Position numbers and translations under genes: made by a program. A model generated the notes under the pieces. It was not told the DNA's origin and ran no database searches. It worked only from the letters and a program-made list of their open reading frames with translations. Shown piece after piece: positions 14,201 to 28,201 of a stretch of DNA of 64,000 nt. The DNA is from Ficedula albicollis (taxonomy: Eukaryota > Chordata > Aves > Passeriformes > Muscicapidae). Numbering within the stretch: the first letter of the stretch is position 1; each line of letters opens with the position of its first letter. The stretch spans positions 10,728,567 through 10,792,566 of the forward strand of contig NC_021681.1 in the NCBI RefSeq assembly GCF_000247815.1. The letters are read 5' to 3'.

Positions 14201-16983
14201 TTTTACACACATGCATGCTGATTTTACTTCACCTCTATAAAGCTGCCACTCACTAGATTTTCATTAGGACTCACTAAATTGCACAATAAGCTTGGGTGAA
14301 GGTCTTTCTTTTGGCTTTCCACTTTCCCTGTTGCTCTTGGTCCATCATAGCTCAAATTGCTGTTTTTCATTCTTGAGTGCTAGATAATGAAAAGACACTG
14401 TTATTTCATAAATGTCCAATAAAAAAAAGCAAAACCAAATCAACCCAAACAACAGAAAGCAACACCTATTGAAATGAAATTACAATATGTTGTTCTGAAA
14501 ACAGGTAGTTTAGATTTCAGCTTTAGTGAACATTGTTCATCAAGGCTCAAAAGAGCTACCTTACAGCTCTTAAAAGCAAGAGTGGTTTTATTCAAGTTAA
14601 GAATGAAGCAACAGGGTTGCTAATTGTGGCAGATGATTTGGGGCTGCTTCTAAGCAGCAGTACAGTAAGATTTGCTGTACCTTTACACAGTACAGATAGA
14701 CTTACAAAACCAATCTAAAAACCCCAAACCTAAGCCAAACAAACCAAGTCTCCTGTTACAGGAATGGTGCTGCTGTAGGAAAGAATTATAAGAAACAGGG
14801 TTGATGTTCAGGCCTTTTATTGAAGAATGCAGGTGCTCAGCACTATGTGTGACAAGTTCCTCAAGCCATTTAAAATGCAGATCTCTTGACTCCTCTTCCT
14901 CATGTGAGTTGTTTAACCTCTACCATTTCATTCTTTGTCACTTGGCCATGGTATTAGTAATAGGAATAGCTTACAGCCTCATGGAGATATAAAGAATCAA
15001 TTCTTAGGGTTTATGCAATTACAGGCTGCATCCTTCACTATTTATTGTTACCTTTCATCCCAAAGGAGCAGCAAATCCTGGTAATTTGGTTTTTTCCTCT
15101 CTTCTTCCTATCTCTGCACTTCCTTAACATCACCATTAATGCAGCAGTGCCAGATCCCACCCTTGGAAAACTGAGGTGGTTCCTTGGCCAGTGCCTTGCA
15201 CCAGCCATGTAGTGCTCCATGAGAGGTCCCCATGGGCAGGTAAAGCCACTTTACCTCTGGTGAAAGCCACCTTCAGTGCAAGACATGCCTGGCTCCAAGT
15301 GCTCATCCTAGGGATCCAAGTCAGAGCCGTGGGGAGTTTCTGTCACAGCCCTGTCCTCAGTGAGACTCAGGAAATGTCCCGATGTAGCACCACCACCACT
15401 TCACTGTTTCCATTTCACAATAAAATGATTCAAAAATTCTTGTGTCTGAGCATGCAAAGGTGCACATTAAAAAGTCTGTTAATTTTTATGCCTCATAAAT
15501 GTAAAACACTCTTTAAGTTTGCTGTGAAAAGATTTCTTTTAAAATCTGAGATATAGGACTCAGAACAAATAGGATTTCAGAATAAAAGCCTGGTTTCTAT
15601 TATCTCAAGAATTCTATTATTGTTAATTAATAATTCTGCTTTGCCTTTCTTTGTTTTCAAGTCTTTTCAAGGCACGTATTTCTGAAGATCTGCTGTTTTA
15701 CTGCTCTCCTTTGATGAATATTTTATCACATAGTAATGAACATCTTGTAAGGCAATTGTACAGTTTACAACTGCTACACAGTGAAACAAAAAGCAAGTGG
15801 GGGAGGCAAAAGCAGAATGCTATTAAACATTTAAACTTCTAGAAAGGTTGGAGTGACATAATATTGATTTATTCTAATGCCAGGCAGCATTTTGCCATTC
15901 TTCTGCCTGCCACTTTGCTGGGTGGTGGGATTTGGCTGCCTGTGTGTGCCGATGGTGCTGCTCACCTTTGGGAAGTGTGGGAGCTGTGGTGCCAGCGAGG
16001 CACAGCCACGCTCAGGGCTGGAGCACGGAGCTGTGACAGAGCCCACACCAGCCTGTGCCTCCCCTGGGGCCACTGAGCTGATGGTCAGGGCAGCTGATCC
16101 AGCCCTGCATTCATTCATGCCTGTGAAGAGCAATTTGAAAACCTGGTGGTGAGTTTCTGTCTGAGCATGGGGCCAGTGCTCCTCAGTGGCTGTGCTGGGC
16201 ACATCCCACAGACACCCCCCTGATGGAGAACATCACCACTGGGGGAAAGCACTTTCAACAGGCAGGATTTATTTACAGGCTGACAAAATGTAGGCCTTGG
16301 GGCTGAATATTAATGTAATAACCCAAACTGTAATAAACCAGCTGCTTCTCAGAAGTGCTGCTCTCCCACAGCTTTCAGTGTCCCTAATTTTTTTCCCCCA
16401 TATTCTTTACTGTTCTAAAAAACAGACTGCTCTCATTTCCCTCTACAAAGTCTTGTGTCAAGCAGCCTTTGGTGTCACTGTTTTGTTTCAGGAGTGATTC
16501 TCGTGTTCTGCTGAAGTCAGAGGCTTAAGACCATTTTGAAGTTTTTGGGTTTTGGGGGTTTTTTAAACATTCATAAGAACAGCACTACATGCAGCACTCC
16601 CCTGAACAGCATGCTGGTATCACAGATTTGTTGTCACCATTACATGACACCCCCAGGGCAGCTTCACACAGTTCAAATGCAGGAATTCTTTCTGGTGGAG
16701 GAGCACTGGCATATTTTTGTGGTGTGCATCAGCCATGATATGCTAAGTTTTCCATTTGGGGCAGACATAAGCACAAGGATACATATTCAGCTCAACAGTA
16801 CTGCCAGAACAGGAAAGAACAGGATGATTTTATCCATTATCACTGTAGTAGAGTTAAGAATTTTGCATAGGGAAGCAAACAGATTTTAAACAGCTTTAAA
16901 GATTTACTACTGATTTTAAAAAAGTTGCACAGCATGTGCATAACCTATTAGCTTTGCCAGATATTATCTTTGCATTCAATGGT
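11286..16983. other. Intergenic, nothing recognised
   Basis: No supported gene. GC-richer patches near 11.8, 12.2-13.3 and 15.9-16.2 kb give overlapping open frames on both strands without domains. A tiny repeat (cagtgtccct twice) is at about 12779-12800. Confidence 0.55.
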
Positions 16984-17158
16984 TTGATAGGGTTCACATA
17001 CAAATTAGGCAGAGGAGAATATCAGATGGCTCTAATGAGGTAGATTGATAGGGTTCACATACAAATTAGGCAGAGGAAAATGAGAATATCAGATGGCTCT
17101 AATGAGGTAGACCAAATTAGGCAGAGGAGAATATCAGATGGCTCTAATGAGGTAGATA
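16984..17158. repeat. Short tandem repeat, unit about 61 bp, 2.7 copies
   Basis: Unit ttgatagggttcacatacaa, then attaggcagaggagaat and atcagatggctctaatgagg. Copy 1 is 16984-17044. Copy 2 (17045 to about 17112) carries a small insertion near gcagaggaaaatg. Copy 3 lacks the first third. Copies are otherwise nearly identical. Confidence 0.93.
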
Positions 17159-17628
17159 GGTTTAAAAGATGTAAATACTCAGATTTCCTTGGAGCAAAAG
17201 CCACTTCCAAAGACACAACAATGCACAGAATGGAGCACTGCTCTGCCTGCTATGGTAATTCCCATACTACATTTTACTGTGTCCTCTTACACAGTGCATT
17301 TACAGCTGAGAAAAGGTAGCACTTGCAATCCTTAAAGTGCACACGAGAATTTTTAGCTGCATATCCTTATAAATGTAGAACTGCCTTGGATTTTCTCCTT
17401 GCCTGGCACCTCTGAGCTGCTTCCAGACCAGCATTCCTGGTTTACTGTAGTGAGCTGATGGTGAAGCACAACACACTGAGCCTTGATGCTGTGTGAACAC
17501 AAAACAGTTTAGGAAATTGCTGTCTCTCTCTCAGCATTTCAGATGGCATTAATCTTGAGCCCAGCATTATTACTATTTCCTTATCTCTGGAAACATCCAA
17601 AATCCATTGCCTTGAAGCCCATTTCTCT

Positions 17629-17856
17629 CACAGGCTTTCAGTGGGGCCCACGGGCTACCAGCCTGAGCACTGAAAATCAGGGGTGGGACTAACCAAATGC
17701 AACCTCTCTCCTGACCTTCTTTGCAGGAATCCTTTGACACTACACAGGCTTTCAGTGGGGCCCACGGGCTACCAGCCTGAGCACTGAAAATCAGGGGTGG
17801 GACTAACCAAATGAAACCTCTCTCCTGACCTTCTTTGCAGGAATCTTTTGACACTT
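17629..17856. repeat. Tandem duplication of 114 bp, two copies
   Basis: Copies at 17629-17742 and 17743-17856 differ at two bases (aaatgcaac versus aaatgaaac, aatcctttg versus aatcttttg). Each contains ctgaccttctttgcaggaat, which resembles a splice acceptor on the plus strand; no exon is supported. Confidence 0.94.
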
Positions 17857-18199
17857 GTGTGGCCACCAGCCCATCCAAAGGCAGCCAAGGCAGGAGCCAG
17901 CTCAGCACTGTTTTGCCTTTGGCTGTTCCAAATACTGTTGGAACGTGCCTGGCCACCAGTTTCACTCACCACTCAGGGAAGCACCAAGTAGGATGAAAGT
18001 GCAAAGAAGAGAAGGGAAAGGGAAAGAAACATTTATTTTTGGACATTATAAGAAAGTATTTTAAAAATCACTAATGTTGGCAAGGAAAAATACTTGATTT
18101 GAGGTTTGCAAGTGAGCAATTATAGTTTTAAAGCTGGCATGAAGCCTGCCCTTTGTCCCACAGGATCTAATCCAACACCAGCTGAAATAACTTGACCAT

Positions 18200-18470
18200 G
18201 GACTTGCACTTGGACTTCCATGTAAGTTAATACTTTACATAAAAACTCACAGATCAGAATTACCCAATAGAAATGTCTGTAATAACTACCTTTCTATAAA
18301 AATAAGCCTCCATATTTTTAGGATCATTTTAAGCGTTTACTATAAAATTTTATTATATATTAAACTTAATTACCCAAATTAAATTCTCAATTATTGTACC
18401 TGTGCATGCTATTTTATTCTTTGCTTCAGTAATGCCAGACAGTATAGTGGTTTGATTGCATTTTGAAATT
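18200..18470. promoter_or_regulatory. Candidate conserved non-coding element
   Basis: Very AT-rich, non-repetitive stretch with repeated TAAT/ATTA cores (taagttaatac, aaacttaattacccaaat, caattattgtacc). It could equally be ordinary AT-rich intergenic DNA. Confidence 0.18.
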
Positions 18471-19807
18471 TTGATTGCATTCCTTCAGGTATTTCAAGCT
18501 GGTAGTGAACTAATGATAGAACCTGGTTAAGCTCTAGTATTACTGACAGCAACTACACAGGCTCTGTACTGCCAGTCATGGCTGGCAACAAACCCTGGGA
18601 TTTTTTGGGAGACACACAGCAGCGATCAAACAGATGGGACTGTCTGCTAGGCCCTAATGTTGAATCAAAAGCAGATTTCCATTTTGAAGCCAAATCTTTC
18701 TCAAAACCAGGTTTTCATAGATGAAAACATTACATCACCTTGGGGGAAAAGGGAAAGGATACAATAAGAAATTTTAAGGCAAATAAGCCTTATAGTTTGC
18801 CAAGTATATGACTGCTGACAATTCATTTCATTTATGTACTTATGGAACATCTTTTACGTTCTTATACCCAGCATAATAACCTCCTCCCCCCACACCCTGA
18901 GTCTCCACAGTACTAAACCACCAAAATAAGAAATTACATTCTTATTATTTTAATTTGAAATCTGAGTTCCCTGTTACTCTAAATGTTGTAGCAGGCATAT
19001 ATTTTCTGGTAAACTCACTGATGAGCTCTGCTAGCCATACAAATAATACAAACATAATTCACTGCAAAGATATGCCCCTTTCAGAGACCACTTCATTTAT
19101 TCCTTGCAGTAGCTGAAAAATCCAGGCATGAAATCATGTTTTCCAGCTATGCTTTTTGTCATATTTATGGTCTCTTTGGTAAAATCAAAGGAATGCACTT
19201 CTGTGTAATGGGGCATAGTTTGAATGGGGCACAGTAACCATCACACCATAAAATTTAGAGTAGGGCTGCTTGATTACAAAAGCATGTTCTCACTTCAGCC
19301 TTTGCACAATGCAGCTGTTTAAATCACTGGGAGTTTAAAATTGGAGTCACTTGAGAACTAAAATTGCATGTGATGGCAAAATGGAAGAAGATATTAAGTT
19401 CAGGCTGCCAATTTCAGAGCAATTTCTAGAAGTCTGAGAGCTTGCTGATAAAATTATGAGATGAAGAACATGCAGCAGTCATTAAACTCCTTTCCTTTTG
19501 CTTGCATCATGAGATTTCATATCCCAACACCTTGCTATGGGACTCCTTGGATTCAGAAACAGGTACCAACAAACAAGAACAGGGTAATAAGATTTTTGAT
19601 GAATGGAGCCTTTAACTTCTGCTGGTTTTCTCCTGAGACATGCTCTCTGCTGCTGCTCACTGGAACACGAATAAATGTTCATTTATTACTGTGTTGGACA
19701 AAATCTTGCAATCCCTACTTGGTTTAAAAATGTTCATGATGTGACAATCCCATGTAAATTTTCAAGTACAACATGCTAATGCAATGACCACCCTCCTTTT
19801 TCCTTAA

Positions 19808-20156
19808 GGAGATGGGCCTGGAGAATGCTTCTGGGAGACCTCACTGCAGCCTTCCAGTACTTGAAAGGAGCTTATAAAAACGTGGAGGAAGTTTTTATAC
19901 AGGCAGAGAGTGCTGGGAATGGCTTTAAACTAAAAGAGGAGTGATTTGATGTTCGGAAGAAATTCTTCTCTGGGAGGGTGGTGAGCACTGGCAGATCCCT
20001 TGGAGAAGCTGTGGCTGCCCCATCCCTGGAAGTGTCCAAGGCCAGGTTGGATGGGTCCCTGAGCAACCTGGGCTAGTGGAAAATGCCCCTGCCCATGGCA
20101 GGGAGCTGGAATTAGATGATATTCAAGGTCTCTTCCACCAAGTAATTTATGAGTTG
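19808..20156 (+). mobile_element. CR1 LINE 3'-end fragment
   Basis: Plus-strand CR1 tail containing gggagacctcactgcagcc, ggctttaaactaaaagag, gaagaaattcttctctg, ccctggaagtgtccaaggcc and tgcccatggcagggagctgg. It ends in a diverged form of the CR1 terminus. No coding capacity remains. Confidence 0.93.
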
Positions 20157-21771
20157 ATGGTGAAGAAGATTTGTACCATGGCTTAATTTGGACAGTGGAG
20201 CCACCTCTGCTCACACCATCTTTGGAAGGTGGATGGGGAGCTGGCCAATCCTTATTACATTTCTCTCCTCTGGGAGCATGAGACAGAAAGGGGAGGGAGG
20301 TGACACCTCACCAGGCACTCTAAGTTACAATAATTACATTGTTATAATTCCTACAGGGGCTTTTTTTTATCCCTTGTATTTTTCCTACTCCTCCACGGAA
20401 GCACCCAAACCGTGTGAGCTGCCAAGGATACCCAGGATGACATGTGACTCATTAAAACTCACTAAATGCAGGTTTAATAGCATGCTTTTGCTGCCTTTCC
20501 TAATTTCAAATGCTAAATAGCCCTATATCTTTTTCTCAAGGTAATTCCCAGTTTTCAAAAAAAGAGAGAAACTACACCTCCCCACCCAAATATTACATAC
20601 TGAAAGCACAATCATTTATTTTTATCACAAATACGTAATAAAACTGCTGTGATTATCAGAGCTCATGCCAAATCACTGTCTCCTCAGGATGACATCTCAG
20701 AGGTCTCCAGATCTCATGTAAAAGCATCAGTTATCTCCCATGCAGGGCATTTTCTGCAGGACAACGGCCAGTGCAGAATGTGTCTTCCACTGTGTCCTGA
20801 AGCTACTCACACACTTCCCACAGGAAACGCAGTTTAAGGATTACCAGACACCATTGCAAGTCTGCTCCTTCTGGTTTTCCTATACTAACAAACCCTCAGC
20901 CTGTTGCCAACAAAATGTTGGTAAATTCAATAGCTTCCAAAACCCTGTGGTAACTGTGGGGCACCTGAAGCAGCACAGGGATGGGCACAGCAATCCTCCT
21001 TCTTTACAACCTCAAAACTGTTTTATTTGGAAATGAGTGGAAAGCCATTGCTGAACCAGGGCATCACAGGGAAATAAGGGTACAACACTTCTTTCTTTTC
21101 AGCTGTCAAGTGGCTGTAGAAATTTTTTCCATAAAAGCTATTGTTTTTCTCCTTTCTATTAAATCTGGGTATATAGTACTTCAGATCCTTTTGGTTTCCA
21201 CCTGCATGAAAATTACACACATCTTGCATGGTCTGACATCATTTAATCTGCAAGATGAGAGTTAATTCTCTGTTTTACCTGATGAACTCCACTGAACTGA
21301 TCACACTTGCTTCTCTCTCTGGCTAAGATGCACACAGCTGCTCATCTAAAGCATACAAATTATCTCATAGCCTAGTTATGCTGCTGACACAAGGTCATGA
21401 AAAATGTGCCAACAAAACAGAATCCCCAGTGCTCCAGCAGACAACAACGAACCTCATATTTCACTATAACTTGGCAATTAAGTCGGAAGAAATACCTCAG
21501 GAGAGGAGCCATTCTCCAGGATTTCAAGCAGAACAAACCACCGCTGCTGAATTAGCTGAGACCCACTGCAGCGTGCAGGCAAAATGTGAACCATGCTGAA
21601 ATGCTCTGCTCTTAACCTTTATAATGGCATAAATTAGGATTCCTGTAAGTAAGGCACAGGGAATGATGAGATCTGCTGCACAAAACTGGGCTCAGCACAG
21701 CTCAGCAACACTTCCCCCTGCAACCAGCTGCAGTGCCACTGCCCTGCCAGGCACCCCACAGCTGGGTGACA
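20157..21771. other. Intergenic between a CR1 fragment and the minisatellite
   Basis: No gene, RNA or repeat family recognised; only short chance frames. Confidence 0.55.
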
Positions 21772-22505
<734 letters not shown>

Positions 22506-25500
22506 AGCTGTCCTGGCCCCAGGTGTGCTCCCAGACACACGAGAGCCCTCTGGCACCATCACCCTGGCCCCAAGGCATTAAGGCCTGAGACAGAAGGAGG
22601 TGGATGCACAGACCCGGAATGAGTGAATTCCCAAACTCTGGGCAGGTATTGCCAGTGAACTGCAGCCTGCAGGAAGGAGCCCTTCCCTCTGCTCAGCACA
22701 GCCCAGGGCAGCACCATACACACACTTCACAGCACTGTAGGAACAATGTATTTTTCTGACAGGCCACGCAAATCTACTCAGAGCACGCTACCTGCAGCAG
22801 CCACTGCACTGGCCAGGGGGCAGAGAGGGCTCATTGGAAGTGACAGCCAGCGCCTCACAGGGACACAGGGCCACAGGAACAGGCAGAGCAGGACAGCCAT
22901 GCCGGGCAGAGCAGTGTGCAGGGATCCCGCAGTTCCTCTCACACAGACCTGCTCCAGCTCACCCAGGTCATTCCCTTGCCACCCAGCAGGATGTGAGAAA
23001 CACGGAAGGGAGGCACAAATGCTGCTGTTCTGTGTGTCCAGAGCTGACTTGAAAAGACACAAGGAAACATACCTGGAAACTCCAGAGAAAACCAGGTCCC
23101 AGCCCATTCAGGAGAGCCTGGGCAGATACGAAGTGTGGTCTATTAGTCAGGCACAGTTTCAGATTTCACCTGTTCCTGCACTGGAAGAGGACTGACATAT
23201 TTTATGGACTCAAAAATATCCCACAGTTGACTATCATCATTTAACCTCATTTTTCCTTTCTCAAAGAGTTTCCTTTGAAGTTCCTCTGTGTATTTCATTA
23301 TTGTCTTGGGATCTGGAAAAGCTGTTGTTACTTGAAACCATGAGATCTGGAATCCATTAAAGATGAGCCTGAGTCGGGGAGCACTGGCATGGTACTGAGC
23401 ACTCAGCCACAACAATTTAACCCAACTGTGCAAGGAAACCTTGATTAATTATATCTTCAGTAATTACATCTAAAACTATTTCTACTCTCTAAATGAGAGG
23501 TAACTAAATTGAAATAACAACTTTGAAATAGGAATAACACTCTTCTTCACATTCACATGACCTGTATCAACTGTATAAAATTACAATTCACTAAGAATGA
23601 AATCCACTCCTGTCCATCATTCTCAGAAAATCTATACTGCCTGCAGGAAAACATACCAGCCACATGATGCATTATTCATGGGATTATAATGTTTCCTCTC
23701 ATTCCAAGAGCAATAAGATTTGCAGGAATATAACAGAGAATATAAAGAACAATGCAAATCGAAGCCAAACAGGTAAAAGTTACCACCTAGTGCTATCTTC
23801 CCACTCCAATGGTACAGGCTGGGAAGGAGAGAGATGCTCCTGTTTGCACAGTAACAGCCTCCTGGGGAAGGGACATTGATTCTGCACCATGTGACAGGTG
23901 CAGTAATTTAGAGGGACTCCTTTGCCATCAGAGCTGAGACCTTGCTGTGCCCTCTCACCCTCTCCCCCAGGATTACCAGCCCATTACCAGTTCATCCCAT
24001 TTGCAGCATACTCAGCATGTGCATCACACCTGTGCTTCCAACCCATCTCACAACCCTTTTTCAGAGAAGGCACGGCAGCAGACACGTTAACACCTCTCCA
24101 AACATACACCTGTTTCCAGTAAATCATTGTATCTGCTTTAACAGCCCTGAGCAAAATTAATTACAATCCTAACTGCAGAAATTCTTGCAGCACTCACACT
24201 GAACTGCAGCCACACAAGAGAGGGAGAGAGATCCCAAACTTGAAGCAAATCAAAGCAGACACTGCCCTGCTGCCCAGGGGCACAGTATCAGTGTCTGTGT
24301 CCTGCTGGGATGGGAGGGACGAACCCCCTGGACAGCCCTGCCTTTCCCCAGCCAACGATGATCAATGGGACATTGAGAGAGAGGAAGCATTTTAATGGAG
24401 TTTAACAAAAAAGGAACTTTAAAAAACATCCTGTATATGTTTAAAGTTACATTAGAAGAAAGGCATCATGAGGGTCTCTACTTTCACTAAAGGATATATT
24501 CTCTTATTGTAAAGTCTGGTCTACAGGACAACAACCCTACGTTTAAGTTATCACTTCCCAATTACATGCAAATTAATAATTCACTGCCACAGGGAAAAAT
24601 GAGCCCAACCATGTATCATGAGCAGCTAATTGGGCATGGAGTGGGATAGATCTGGTGGTAAATAGTAAATAAGGCATATGGTACATCAAATTCTGCACGT
24701 AGATAGACAATTTGCTTCCTACTGAAAAAGGGAGAACTTTTTAATAAGTAAACCATTAATATCAAGACTAACATGCAAGACTGCCTTCACACATCCACCT
24801 ACTGTTACATATGTCCATCATCCAGAGAATATTTGACAAGCATCACATTTCAAGATGTGTGTGTGCAGGTATGTATGAATAGCTATATCCATATATGTGT
24901 ACACAGACACACAGAGAACCTTACAATTAAAATAAAATTCACTGTGAATTCACTTGTATAAAGGTCTCAAAACTTCTGAGAATAACATACCTAAAGTTTT
25001 CTAAGAGACTGATAAGGGGTTGCCACTGTATCAAAGGCTTCTCAGTCACTTACCATTTATTTGTAAGTTTTAGGAAAATTAAATGACAGTCATTGGCAAA
25101 ACCCAACTTCTTTTTCATGTAAAACTGAAGTAATTCACTGCAGGAAAGCTAAGGAGTGGAACCAGCTGCAGAGGGTTTTGTTTGAGGGGGGGGTTGTTTT
25201 GTTTTTGGTTATTTCTTCTTTTTTAAACAAAATAAAACATTCAGCTGCTCTTAGGGGCCTTTGAGTTTAAACATGAAAGAAATTACTCTCTGCCTTTCTC
25301 CATCCCCCTGGGGTAGAACCCCCATGCAGATCTAAGCAATTCTCATGCAATCCATGCTCACTAGTGCAGAGTGTTGCCCTCCCCAGGGCACTACCACCAT
25401 TCACTCACAGCTCCACAGAAGACTTGGTAGGAACAGGAGATGTTTAGACTTCAGAGCCTGAAAACCAAACAAATTTACTCTATACAGAGTAACAGCTTTT

Positions 25501-26481
25501 CTTTCTTAAGGTAGTTAGAAAAATTGTGAAAATCACCTTGACATAACAGAGGTGATACTAAGTAGTGGTGCTGAGGCATAGTGACCTAAATGCTCTCTAC
25601 TTTTTCCACACTCCTAATAATGCAGATACTCTGACCCTTCCCACTCTCCCCTAGAAGCACAAGAGGGAAAGAAATCGTTACATGTTTTCCTGGCTGAGAC
25701 TGAAGGAACTCATCAACCCACAGCGGGATGCAGTGAGATCCAAAACTGGACTCTTTGTAGTTGAGCAGGAATGACTTTAGCCAACTGGAAGTTACTCCTG
25801 ATGGAGATTTTACGATTTTTCTTTTCCAGCAGATTAATTGAAGGAAAAGTTTAACTTGATATTTCATTCCAGTATCTACTGGCAACAGATAATCAGTGAT
25901 AACTGCTATGCTAGCAATTCAGGATTGAAAGCATTTCTCCTTCTTGCAAATGGCATCACACATTTGGAATTGATAATACAGAGAGAGATTTGGCCTGAAT
26001 TCCAAATTATCTAAGGATCCAAACTCATGATACTGATTATTTTTCAAATCTCATGTTTTCAAAGACAAACTGCAGTTCACATTCCCTCATGTTCCCTTGC
26101 ATGTTTGAACTATTAGAAAATAGCTGGTTCATGTTTCAAAGGGTCTGATTTTCTAATAAAAGGACTAGAATTGTCTCCTTCATATTTTACTTTTATCGTG
26201 AAAAATTCTCAGCTAATCCACAGCCTGCAATTGCTAAGGAATTATCACAGATGCCACAGTATCAAATATCTTTGGGAGAACTCCCCAACCCACTGTAAAT
26301 CAGTACATCTGTAAAGCAAAAATGTAGACTGTCCTGTAAAAGAAAATAAAAATGAAAAGACAACAGTAAAAACCCCAACAAAGGCGTTATTCACTCAACC
26401 CACACTGGCAGATGACTTAGCGAGACATTGTATTTTCAGCAGATCCCAGCACATTAAGGAAAGATCATAAAAATCAAATGA
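22506..26481. other. Intergenic; only the candidate exon stands out
   Basis: Apart from the minus-strand candidate exon at 23170-23425, I see no supported feature. A 149-codon plus-strand frame (22746-23195) lies in GC-rich sequence next to the minisatellite and overlaps a minus-strand frame; no domain. Confidence 0.5.
23170..23425 (-). other. Candidate unassigned exon, possibly coding
   Basis: A minus-strand open frame runs without a stop from about 23433 to 23143. Its translation is not low-complexity and looks protein-like, with a mixed charged stretch (KYTEELQRKLFEKGK) and then LNDDSQLWDIFESIKYV. It is bracketed by plausible splice sites: an acceptor (ggtttccttgcacag) ending at 23426 and a donor (CAG then GTGAAA) at 23170/23169. 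The implied exon is 256 bases, with one base completing a split codon and 85 whole codons. I do not recognise the protein. It could be an exon of a lineage-specific transcript, a decayed retrocopy or chance. It lies about 6 kb past the PID1 3' end on the same strand. Confidence 0.25.
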
Positions 26482-26992
26482 TCATAGAATCATTCAATTG
26501 TTTAGGCTGGAAAAGATCTTTAAGATTATTGAGCCCAAATATTAACCCAGCACTGCCAAGCCCACCACTACATGTCCTTAAGCCCCACATCTACAAGGCT
26601 TTTAAATACCTCCAGGGATGGTGACTCCACCACTTCCCTGGGCAGCCTGTTCCAGGGCTTGACAACCCTTCTGGGGAAGAAACTTTCCCTAATATCCAAT
26701 CTAAACATCCCCAGCACAACTTGAGGTCATTTCCTCTTGTCCTGTCACTTGTTACCTGGGAGAGCCCAATCCCCACTCTGCTACAACCTCCTGTCAGGGA
26801 GTTGTAGATAACAGTGAGGTCCCCCTGAGCCTCCTTTCTCCAGTTCCCTCAGCTGCTCCCCAGCAGACTTGTGTTCCAGACCCTTCCCAGCTCCACTGCC
26901 TCCCTCTGGACACACTCCAGCACCTCAGTGTCATGTAGTGAGGGACCCAAAATTGGACACAACACTCTGGAGGCGCAGCCTCAGCCGGGTCC
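26482..26992 (-). mobile_element. CR1 LINE 3'-end fragment, about 510 bp
   Basis: This is the longest CR1 copy here. On the plus strand it starts atcatagaatcattcaattg, then shows the CR1 signature phrases ctccagggatggtgactcc, gggcagcctgttccaggg and cctcttgtcctgtcacttg, ending near ccaaaattggacacaacac. It is 5'-truncated and has no intact reverse-transcriptase frame. Confidence 0.94.
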
Positions 26993-27718
26993 AGCCCTGG
27001 TGCTGCTGCCACACCACTGCTGACAACATTTCTGTGTAGCTGTGCTCTGGCCTGGACTGGAGAGTGAGAAGAGCAGACTGTGTCAGCCAGAAAGATCACA
27101 CCCACCCCATGACAGGAAGAATCCCACTCTAAGTATTTGCTCCAGAAATGGAAATCCCGAACCCAAACCACCACTGCAGCTCTGCGTAGGGCTGGCAGGA
27201 GGCACCTCAGCTCCTGTGTGAGGTGGGCTGGGAATCTCCTGCCCCTTCCACACTCCTGCAGCCCTTGGCTAAGAAGAGCTGGGGCTCACAGACAAACCCC
27301 TCTGCTGTCAGCAGGGACACCTGGCTGAGAGGACGGAATGAGGGATTCCACACACACATTCATAGCAGCTTTGGTGGCAGAGCATCAAAACAACTCAGGA
27401 AACTAACATATGACTACAGCTCTGAGCAAAAGAAAAGAATTTGTTAAAAGTTGAAGAAAATTTTGCCTAATCCTGCCTTTGATCAAAAAGGTAACTATAC
27501 ACACTCAGGTTTTTTAATTTTTTTTTTGGACCAGCATATAGCCCATATATGACTCCCCACTTCCAAGTACACATTGTGAGAAGAAAAAGATAGCATTTTT
27601 TAGATCTGTATTTGGAAACACTGGGTCATGCAAAGATTCAGAGAAAATCTGGAAGCTCTCAGGCTTGGTGGTGTATTCCCCATCCTGCCATCAAATGCCC
27701 TACCTGAACCACTGAGTG
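26993..27718. other. Intergenic, nothing recognised
   Basis: Sequence between the longest CR1 fragment and the 483-bp duplication. Its first 100 bases may be further decayed CR1. No gene. Confidence 0.5.
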
Positions 27719-28201
27719 ATTTCTGCAAGCAAGGCAATACTGCTCCCACTCAGCAGAGCTCATTTCAACTGGTCAGGTTGGGAGGGGGGGTATCTCTGCC
27801 ACCTCCTCTAAGCAACAATTATAAATCATGTCCACACTCCATAAATTTAAAAAAAAACAAACAAAAACAACTGAAAAAAGACAACCCCCAACCGACCAAA
27901 CAAAAAGCCCAAACCAGCCCAAAATAACCAACAAAACCAGCCAAAAAAACCCACCAAAAAACCCAACAACCAACCAAAACACACAACCACTCCCAAAAAC
28001 CAAAACAAAACCTCACAGCAATAATTAACCTAAATATTGAAAAGAAAATAATTTTAAAATGTTAACAGCAATTCTCATGAAGACTGATGCAATAATTAAA
28101 TAGCAACAAAATAACATTTTTCATTCCACTAAATGAAATAAAAACAGAATCCACACACATAAAGCCACAGAGCTTACATTGGAAAGACGGCTTAAAGCTA
28201 A
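27719..28201. repeat. Tandem duplication of 483 bp, copy 1
   Basis: This unit is repeated head-to-tail immediately after itself (28202-28684). I saw three differences: aattaacctaaa versus aattaaactaaa, ccactccc versus ccattccc, and gacggctt versus gacagctt. The unit includes a 170-bp tract of almost only A and C (about 27849-28020). The shared base at the junction is at most one. Confidence 0.95.

Noticed and set aside
26591..27174. Minus-strand open frames over the CR1 copy
   Set aside because: They fall in the CR1 3' untranslated end, not in its reverse-transcriptase region, so they are not element proteins.
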